Source: CAVYPR01 sp052145775 (GTDB lineage Bacteria > Actinomycetota > Acidimicrobiia > Acidimicrobiales > RAAP-2). Taken from it: a DNA stretch of 7,822 nt. The translations under genes and the position numbers were made by a program. The notes beneath the pieces were generated by a model. The model did no database searches and was not told the origin of the DNA. It was given only the letters and a program-made list of their open reading frames with translations. Positions 1 to 5,025 of the stretch are shown piece by piece (the first letter of the stretch is position 1; each line of letters begins with the position of its first letter). The stretch lies in NCBI GenBank assembly GCA_052145775.1, contig JBKQNY010000069.1, forward strand, positions 1-7,822, given 5' to 3'.

Positions 1-1411
1 TCGTGGCCGAAAAACGTGTGCCGTTCGCGGTGATGACCGCTATCGATGCTCCCCGCAGCGGGCTCGACCCGTCGGTCACCGTGACGGTGAGGCCCTTGCC
101 TGGGGCGGGCGGGGCGACGACCACGACCGTCGCCTGAGCACTGGCGTGCTGACCGGCGGCCGTTCCCACTGTGAGCGTTGCCGTGTAGGTGCCGGGGGTG
201 CTGTAGGTGTGCTGGATGGACTCGCCCGAGCCGGTGTTGCCGTCACCGAAGTCCCAGTGGTAACTGGTGATCGAAGTGGACGGATGCGACCCGGACGCGT
301 CGAACGTCGTGGGCACCCCGGCCGTGACCGTCTGGTCGCCGCCGGCATCAGCAGTCAGCGGGATGGTGCCGGTGGCCGTGACCTGAAGGATTGCGGAGCC
401 TCTCGTGTCGGAACTGTCGGAGGTGTAGACCCCGACAGTGAAGGTGCCCGCGGTCGAATAGGTGTGGTCGATCTTGACCGAGGCGTAGGGCGAGGACACC
501 TCGCCGCTGGTCGAGCTCCCGTCGCCGAAAGAGACGCTGTAGTGCACAGGGCTGCCCGACGGGTCGCCTAGCGTCAAAGTGAACGACGTGGCGAAGGGCG
601 CAGGGCCGCTCGTGGGGTCGGCCGAGATCCCGGTGGGGAGCCCCTCACCCACCCAGGCCGACCAGGCGGACTGGGTCGCGCCGGTCCCGATGATGGCCCG
701 GATCCGGTACGAGCAGGTCGTGCCGTCCGGGCAATAGTCGCGGCCGATAGGGTCGGTGTACGGGCTCGCCGTCGGGCTGCTGCCGTTCCCGTAGTCATTG
801 AGGTATGTCTGGGTGCTAAATGGCCCGACCAAGACCGTCGCGCCTCCGTTGTGGGAGATCTCGTACTGGTAGGAGGTGATGGTGAGGCCTGTCGATAGGG
901 TGGGCGCGGTGAAAAAGAGCGTCGTGCCGTTGTTGCTGTAACTGACGCTCTTGAGGGTGGGCGCGGACCCAAAGGGGGTCTCGGTCACCCATGTCGACCA
1001 GGGTGAGGTCGACGCCCCACCGTCGTACACTGCTTCGATCCGGTACCAGCATGTCGTGCCGTCCGGGCAATACTCCCGTCCGATCGGGTCGGTGTACGGG
1101 CTCGCCGTCGGACTGCTGCCGTTCCCGTAGTTGTTGAGGTATGTCTGGGTGCTAACTGGCCCGACCAAGACCGTCGAGCCTCCGTTGTGAGAGATCTCGT
1201 ACTGGTAGGAGGTGATCGCTGTCCCCGTCAGCTCGCTCGGCGGAGTGAAAAACAAGGACGTGCCGTAATTGCTGTAGTTGACGCCGTTGAGCGTGGGCGC
1301 CGCAGGGTTGCCTGCCGCTGACGCAACACCTGCCGTCTGGACCGCTACTGCTGCCACGACCAACGGCACCACCAGGACCGTGATCCAAAACCGCGCCAAG
1401 CGGCGCTTCAC
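1..1411 (-). CDS. Secreted PKD/fibronectin-III-like repeat surface protein, C-terminus beyond window
   Basis: Seen: an open frame of 470 codons from a GTG at 1411 to the left edge with no stop. A good Shine-Dalgarno (GGGAG) lies 8 nt upstream; an in-frame GTG at 1426 is the alternative start. Residues 1-32 form a Sec signal peptide: basic MKRRLAR, a hydrophobic core of Val/Ala/Leu, and an A-S-A cleavage site. Residues 39-144 and 151-256 are two copies of a 112-residue-period fibronectin-III-like repeat, each with a CPDGTTC cysteine pair (C115/C121, C227/C233) and a PWS.W or AWS.W edge strand. Residues about 257-346 and 351-432 are PKD domains, with FGDG at 295-298 and WDFGDG at 386-391, each followed by HTYST.GT. 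From about 439 a carboxypeptidase-regulatory-like or Ig-like beta domain begins and is cut off. PKD and FnIII modules usually serve as adhesive or spacer domains of exported enzymes and surface proteins. No catalytic domain is visible, so the function is unknown; an enzyme domain could lie beyond the edge. Confidence 0.9.
   Translation of the reverse strand, partial: MKRRLARFWITVLVVPLVVAAVAVQTAGVASAAGNPAAPTLNGVNYSNYGTSLFFTPPSELTGTAITSYQYEISHNGGSTVLVGPVSTQTYLNNYGNGSSPTASPYTDPIGREYCPDGTTCWYRIEAVYDGGASTSPWSTWVTETPFGSAPTLKSVSYSNNGTTLFFTAPTLSTGLTITSYQYEISHNGGATVLVGPFSTQTYLNDYGNGSSPTASPYTDPIGRDYCPDGTTCSYRIRAIIGTGATQSAWSAWVGEGLPTGISADPTSGPAPFATSFTLTLGDPSGSPVHYSVSFGDGSSTSGEVSSPYASVKIDHTYSTAGTFTVGVYTSDSSDTRGSAILQVTATGTIPLTADAGGDQTVTAGVPTTFDASGSHPSTSITSYHWDFGDGNTGSGESIQHTYSTPGTYTATLTVGTAAGQHASAQATVVVVAPPAPGKGLTVTVTDGSSPLRGASIAVITANGTRFSAT
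644..1297 (-). repeat. Two tandem FnIII-like repeat units inside the PKD protein
   Basis: Unit 1 is 980-1297 and unit 2 is 644-961, offset by exactly 336 bases (112 codons). The centres are almost identical: 751-880 against 1087-1216 differ at 6 of 130 positions by my count. The 5' part (start of each unit, near PTLNGVNYS and PTLKSVSYS) and the last 20 residues have diverged much more. Each unit carries two cysteines six residues apart, probably a disulfide in the exported protein. Confidence 0.85.
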
Positions 1412-1601
1412 CCGCTCGTCTCCCACCGGCTTACCCCCGCCTTTTCTTCGCCCCGTCGTTGCTGCGCCCTGGGGCTTCAATTTTTTCGCTGATTCAGCTT
1501 GTTCTTGAGAAGCCTGAAGGAGTGCCCGTTAATTGTCAAGCGACGGCTGCGTTATTGCTGTGCGAAACCGATGGGACCCCCCCGGTGATGGACTGACCTC
1601 C

Positions 1602-1918
1602 TTAGATCTGTTTGACCGCCGAATTGCTCACGTGATCATTACCAAGCGCGGAGAAATACATTTGCCGCAGGGAGAGAATCAGTCCCACGACATCTACATC
1701 GGTGGCCTTGGCATTCGACTTGGGTCGCTTGCAGCGGGGCTTCTCCCACTCCAGCTCGTAGTTGTGGGGCTGCCGAGTAGAGAGGTTGCCCCGTTGATGC
1801 CCTTGGAGCGGCAGGCCATCGCCACGATGCCGGATCCCTCTTCGTCTGGCTGGAGCACCGGCAAGCGTTCTTTGCCGTAATGGTCACGATTGCTTCGATT
1901 CGTTCGCGCTTCCTGGAT
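1602..1918 (-). pseudogene. Probable frameshifted gene remnant, family not recognised
   Basis: Two minus-strand frames join into one plausible protein. From 1918 one frame reads through RDHYGKERLPVLQPDEEGSG and on to MACRSKGING, with about 80 percent GC at third positions. Around 1760-1790 the coding look switches to the next frame, which reads PHNYELEWEKPRC, then KATDVDVVGLILSLRQMYFS, and ends at a TAA at 1602-1604. Neither half has a start codon with a ribosome binding site, and in-frame stops bound the first half at 1919-1921. The mixed hydrophobic and charged composition looks more like real protein than the Arg/Pro/Ala-rich shadow frames nearby. I read it as a decayed gene with at least one frameshift and a lost 5' end. 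I cannot assign a family; a chance open frame remains possible. Confidence 0.35.
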
Positions 1919-2164
1919 TCAGCAAGCCCGGAATGTCAAGCATCCCTGTCAGTCGTGGAGTGGTGGCGGAGGGGGCTCGCCTCGTCGCCAACCGGGATCG
2001 ATCCCGCTCTGGGTCGTTCCGCGGTGGTATGGGTTCGTGGGACCCTCCTCCGCAGGCGAAAGAACACAGGCTCCCCGGACTGGGCCAACCACTGGAGCCA
2101 GCACGCATCCTCGACAAACGGAGAGACGGTGCGGGTTGAGCGGTGCTTCAGGAAACAGGAGGGG

Positions 2165-2196
2165 GGCAGAGAGCCATCTTTCATGGTTGCACTGCC
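2165..2196 (-). terminator. Candidate hairpin downstream of the GH39 lipoprotein gene
   Basis: An interrupted inverted repeat starts 24 nt after the lipoprotein stop. The outer stem GGCAG/CTGCC (2165-2169 with 2192-2196) and an inner 6-position stem (2172-2177 with 2183-2188) enclose a 5-nt loop. In the minus-strand transcript the inner stem has one A-C mismatch. No U-tract follows, so if it works as a terminator it is of the weak type common in high-GC actinobacteria. Confidence 0.3.
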
Positions 2197-2219
2197 AGCT
2201 CGGCCTAGGGAGGGCGGAC

Positions 2220-4154
2220 TCAGCTTGTCGGGGTCAAGACCAGCAGCGAAACTGACTGGCCGGTCTGTGTGAACTGGACCTGGCCACCGGCCACCGTTGC
2301 GCCGAGCGACTGGGGAGTCGAGGGGTTGTCATCCGGATCCACCACAGTCCTACTCACCCTGTAGTGCTGGCCGGAAGGGAGGCCGGTCACCGAAACGGTG
2401 ACAGAGCGGGACAACGAGTTGGGCACCGACGGGCCCGCGCTGCCTGCCGGCCCTGTCGGGTCGAAGTTGTACACGAGCACGTCCATCGCGCCGCCGCTGG
2501 TCGATGCCACCGCACCGATCTGGTCCTGCAGATCCGTCCCTGTCTGATTTGTGGTGATGGCGGTGCCGAGTTCAGCACCAGCCATCGAGTGCCACATGGC
2601 GAAGACCTGGTAGTCGAACTTGGGTGTGAGGGACTGCGTCAGGACACCGAAGTTGTCGACGGGGCTGTCGTCGGCGGCCTCGTAGAAGGTGGCCCGATCA
2701 ATGCCCGCCGATTGGGCGCTGTCGAGTTGCGCGGCAACGAAAGCCGCCCCCTCGCTGCCGCTCATGGGCGGATCCCCGCTGGCGCTCACGTTCCATTCGT
2801 CGAGCCACAAGAGGGGGTGAAGGGTGGGGAACTTGCCCACCACGGCCCGGATGGCCGCCACCGCCCCTCCGTCGAAGGGGGCGTCGGGGGAGTACTCGTG
2901 CCAGCTGATGAAGTCGAGGGGCATGTTGTTGGCCACGGCGAATGAACACAGTTGGTCGATCCAGCCCAGGTACGGCAAGGTGGGGACGTCCGCCAGGGCC
3001 GGGCCGCCGACCAAAATGTGCACTCCTAGGGCGCTGGCTGCCGCCTCGAGCGAGGTGGCCGTGGCCTGGTAGAGGGTGAGGTAGGCCGAGAGCTTTTCCG
3101 GGGCCACCCAGAACTGCCCATTGGGCTCGTTCCACACCTCGAACACCCGGACCCCCTCGGCGCCGATCTCGTGGAGGGCCATCTGGTAGACGAGGGCCTG
3201 CCACTTGGCCATGTCCGGGCCGATGTCGGGCGGGGTGTAGTTCGGATTGACACCGACCGGGGGGTCTGTGGCCAGACAGGGCGGGGTGTAGTCCACGATC
3301 AGTTCGGGCGTGGCACCCGCCTGGCGGTCGATGGCCACGTTGGCGTCCAGCACCTGTGGGTTCCAGGCCCCGGTTGTGCAGTTGTAGACGGGCTGGCCGT
3401 TGACCGAGGTCTCGAAGGAGACGTCGGTTCGTGCCCACTGGGTGCCGATGGCGGCCAGCGCGGGCTCCGATCCCGCCGGCGGGTGGTTGAAACCGATGAG
3501 GCCCTGGTTGATTGTGGTGGCCTCGGGCTGGCCGGCGCCCACGGTGATCGTGACGGGCGCTGTCGGTGAGCCCTTGCCCACGTAGGCGTAGCGGTCGGCG
3601 TCAACAGTGGCCGAGGTGACTGTCCCAACCGTGACCGTGACATCGACCGTGCCGGCGTCCCCGCCGGGCGAGGTGGCAGTGATCAGTGTGCCGGCCTGGT
3701 CTACCGTGAAGGCGGTGGCCGGGGTCTGGGCGAAGTCGACCGCGCTGGCCCCGGTGAACCCGGCACCGAAGATGGTCACCGTGGTACCACCGGCCACCGG
3801 GCCGCTTGCGGGCGTGATGGAGGCAACCGTAGGCGGCGTCACGAACGTGAAGTCGTGAACCGATGCGCTGATCCCCTGGGCCGTGGTGACCTTGATCGGC
3901 ACTGTGCCAGCTGTGTGGCTGTTGGTCACCGCCGTGATGGTGGTCGAATTTGTCACCGTGTAGCTGATGGCTGTCGAATTTCCGAATCTGACCGCGGTGG
4001 CTCCTGTGAAGTGCTCGCCCTTGATGATGACCGTGGTACCTCCGAGCGTCGATCCACTCGTTGGCGCAAAGCTGGAAATGCACCCGCCCAGCAGTACGAC
4101 GAGCGCCGCGAGAGGCACAGCGACAGAGGGCAGTCGAACCCCGCGCTTCGGCAT
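2220..4154 (-). CDS. Lipoprotein with two IPT/TIG domains and a GH39-like glycoside hydrolase domain
   Basis: Seen (644 residues, numbered from the ATG at 4154): basic N-terminus MPKRGVRLPS, hydrophobic stretch and lipobox LLGGC with the acylated Cys at 25, so a membrane-anchored exported lipoprotein. Two IPT/TIG Ig-like domains follow, about 27-105 and 107-193, each opening with P.SG...GGT.V.I.G..FTGA. The (beta/alpha)8 domain covers about 217-531: FEVWNEPN puts the acid/base Glu at 343, GGPA is at 383-386, SWHEY at 418-422, and LDEWN puts the nucleophile Glu at 453. The 110-residue spacing and these motifs fit clan GH-A family GH39 (beta-xylosidase, alpha-L-iduronidase and relatives), a retaining mechanism. 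A beta-sandwich tail fills 532-644. Substrate cannot be told; a xylo-, arabino- or other beta-linked glycan is possible. The open frame extends upstream to an ATG at 4241, but only the 4154 start gives a proper lipoprotein signal. The likely promoter is at 4186-4214. Confidence 0.9.
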   Translation of the reverse strand: MPKRGVRLPSVAVPLAALVVLLGGCISSFAPTSGSTLGGTTVIIKGEHFTGATAVRFGNSTAISYTVTNSTTITAVTNSHTAGTVPIKVTTAQGISASVHDFTFVTPPTVASITPASGPVAGGTTVTIFGAGFTGASAVDFAQTPATAFTVDQAGTLITATSPGGDAGTVDVTVTVGTVTSATVDADRYAYVGKGSPTAPVTITVGAGQPEATTINQGLIGFNHPPAGSEPALAAIGTQWARTDVSFETSVNGQPVYNCTTGAWNPQVLDANVAIDRQAGATPELIVDYTPPCLATDPPVGVNPNYTPPDIGPDMAKWQALVYQMALHEIGAEGVRVFEVWNEPNGQFWVAPEKLSAYLTLYQATATSLEAAASALGVHILVGGPALADVPTLPYLGWIDQLCSFAVANNMPLDFISWHEYSPDAPFDGGAVAAIRAVVGKFPTLHPLLWLDEWNVSASGDPPMSGSEGAAFVAAQLDSAQSAGIDRATFYEAADDSPVDNFGVLTQSLTPKFDYQVFAMWHSMAGAELGTAITTNQTGTDLQDQIGAVASTSGGAMDVLVYNFDPTGPAGSAGPSVPNSLSRSVTVSVTGLPSGQHYRVSRTVVDPDDNPSTPQSLGATVAGGQVQFTQTGQSVSLLVLTPTS

Positions 4155-4170
4155 CTCTTCATGACGTCTT

Positions 4171-4175
4171 CTCCC
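4171..4175 (-). promoter_or_regulatory. Shine-Dalgarno GGGAG with ambiguous start
   Basis: GGGAG lies 8 nt before an ATG at 4162-4160 but 16 nt before the lipoprotein-frame ATG at 4154-4152. The nearer ATG is out of frame and opens a 70-codon Arg/Ser-rich frame without recognisable features. A second purine run, GAAGAG, abuts the 4154 ATG directly. The lipobox fixes the real frame, so initiation at 4154 with suboptimal spacing is the most likely reading. Confidence 0.4.
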
Positions 4176-4185
4176 GCTTGGAAGC

Positions 4186-4214
4186 CGTATCTGACATTTG
4201 CGAACATTCATCAA
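4186..4214 (-). promoter_or_regulatory. Candidate sigma-70-type promoter of the GH39 lipoprotein gene
   Basis: On the minus strand TTGATG (4214-4209) is followed after 17 nt by GATACG (4191-4186), a fair -35 and a weak -10. Transcription would begin near 4179, leaving a leader of about 25 nt that includes the GGGAG at 4175-4171. This supports the 4154 start over the in-frame ATGs at 4241 and 4211, which would lie upstream of the transcript. Confidence 0.35.
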
Positions 4215-4398
4215 GACAGTGGGGCATTCCTCGGGGCACAAGAAGTTACTGCCCAGGTAGACGGCGTAGCTCCTTGTGAAGGCGGCACAGGGTCGTCCTG
4301 CGCCTAGAGCCTACCCGTCTCCGGGCTGGCAGTTCGCGGAAGTTTGACTTGCAGGTCTGCTTCTCGGTGGCCCAAAGATCGCCGTGGCCAATGGTGCG

Positions 4399-4800
4399 TT
4401 AGCCTCGGTTGTCCGTGTTCGGAGCGGCAGTGGCCCTCGCCACACGGGCGTGCTTGCAGCCGTCGGCTTTCGCCCTGTCGGCTGTCACCGCCCGAGCGTT
4501 GCGCGGTGCCTTCACCAACACGGCGCCTTTCTGTTCCAACACGCTGGCGTATCTCCTCGCTGAAGGCACTGCCCTCAGCCATAGGCCCTGATCTGTCACC
4601 GTCTTGGTCAACTGGAGAAGGCTGCTCGACCAACTGCTGGGTTGCGAGTAGAAGGCCACGAGCGCCGTCTCGACTGTCTCGACTGTCGCCTCGCACGCCG
4701 TCACCGCAGATCTTGTAGGCGCCCGACTAGCGCCTCCGTCCACACCGGTCGGTGCTGAAATCACCGCCAAGATTGCGGCCGCCGTTCTCAAGCCGATCAG
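4399..4800 (-). pseudogene. Degraded type IV pilin-like gene
   Basis: Seen: a 130-codon frame from a TTG at 4791 to a stop at 4399, with an in-frame TAG at 4801-4803 and no Shine-Dalgarno. Residue 1 is the TTG. Residues 31-49 read TACEATVETVETALVAFYS, and 69-81 carry GLWLRAVPS....Y followed by KGAVLVK (88-94). Cys33 and Cys112 could form the C-terminal disulfide. This AC..D..TVE.A..A(F/Y) plus WLR.VPS..Y layout is the periplasmic half of many actinobacterial pilin or pseudopilin-like proteins. The codons at 4800-4756 read LIGLRTAAAILAVIS, which aligns with the prepilin helix TLIELLV..ILAVI with the key Glu5 replaced by Gly; the G-F processing site is lost behind the TAG. Inference: a pilin gene whose leader and helix start have decayed. 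A translated truncated product from the TTG cannot be excluded. Confidence 0.5.
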
Positions 4801-4990
4801 CTAGACGACCGGCCGTCCTGAATCGCTGCCGCGCAGAATCTGTTCGCCGCCAGCCCGCCGGTGGGGCAGGTGGTCACTAGGGCCGGTGCCTATCCGACAA
4901 TGCTCCTAGGGCAGGATGCGTTGACCGCAGTCAGTAAACGTGGGCTGGAGGGTTAGCTACATTAAGAGCGCCACGGCGCCGCAAGTCTTG

Positions 4991-4997
4991 AGAGGAG
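4991..4997 (+). promoter_or_regulatory. Strong Shine-Dalgarno of the GH65 gene, pointing to a non-standard start
   Basis: AGAGGAG is the only strong ribosome binding site before the GH65 gene. It lies 7 nt before an in-frame ACG at 5005 and 28 nt before the first standard start codon, TTG at 5026. The placement decides the start question: either ACG is used, or an ancestral ATG at 5005 has mutated. Confidence 0.5.
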
Positions 4998-5025
4998 CGG
5001 AACCACGAGGACCGCACGCGCTCGT

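Larger units (their letters stand above)
1412..2219. other. Intergenic stretch without an intact gene
   Basis: The region separates two minus-strand genes. Several overlapping open frames of 60-130 codons exist on both strands, but none resembles a known family and none has a convincing ribosome binding site. The best coding signal is the frameshifted minus-strand remnant at 1602-1918. A TTGACA hexamer on the minus strand at 1539-1534 could be a -35 element for the PKD protein gene, but I find no good -10 at 16-18 nt, so I do not call a promoter. Positions 1440-1700 are less GC-rich than the flanking genes. Confidence 0.5.
4155..5025. other. Divergent intergenic region
   Basis: This stretch separates the minus-strand GH39 gene from the plus-strand GH65 gene. 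It contains the candidate lipoprotein promoter (4186-4214), the decayed pilin-like gene (4399-4800), and about 200 bases before the GH65 gene. In the last part a TTGACC at 4921-4926 and a TACATT at 4958-4963 look like promoter elements singly but are 31 nt apart, too far to pair. I see nothing else assignable at 4215-4398 or 4801-4985. Confidence 0.5.

Noticed and set aside
146..571. Plus-strand open frame across the PKD protein gene.
   Set aside because: It is antisense to a gene with clear signal peptide and PKD motifs, and its Gly/Arg/Val-rich product is the usual shadow of high-GC coding sequence.
1533..1880. A 115-codon plus-strand frame opposite the remnant.
   Set aside because: Third positions are mixed, no ribosome binding site or family resemblance is seen, and the minus strand shows the better coding signal.
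1995..2020. GGGATCGATCCC palindrome that recalls a tRNA T-arm.
   Set aside because: No acceptor, D or anticodon stems can be drawn around it and the T-loop consensus is absent.
1936..2184. An 82-codon minus-strand frame just after the GH39 gene.
   Set aside because: Its ATG sits in the candidate hairpin without a Shine-Dalgarno, and the product is Arg/Pro/His-rich with no family resemblance.
1880..2272. A 130-codon plus-strand frame running into the 3' end of the GH39 gene.
   Set aside because: It overlaps a clear gene in antisense, has no recognisable motif and no good ribosome binding site; its GC-rich third positions are matched by an opposing minus-strand frame, so they do not discriminate.
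4921..4963. TTGACC and TACATT as a promoter for the GH65 gene.
   Set aside because: The hexamers are 31 nt apart; neither has a partner at 16-19 nt.
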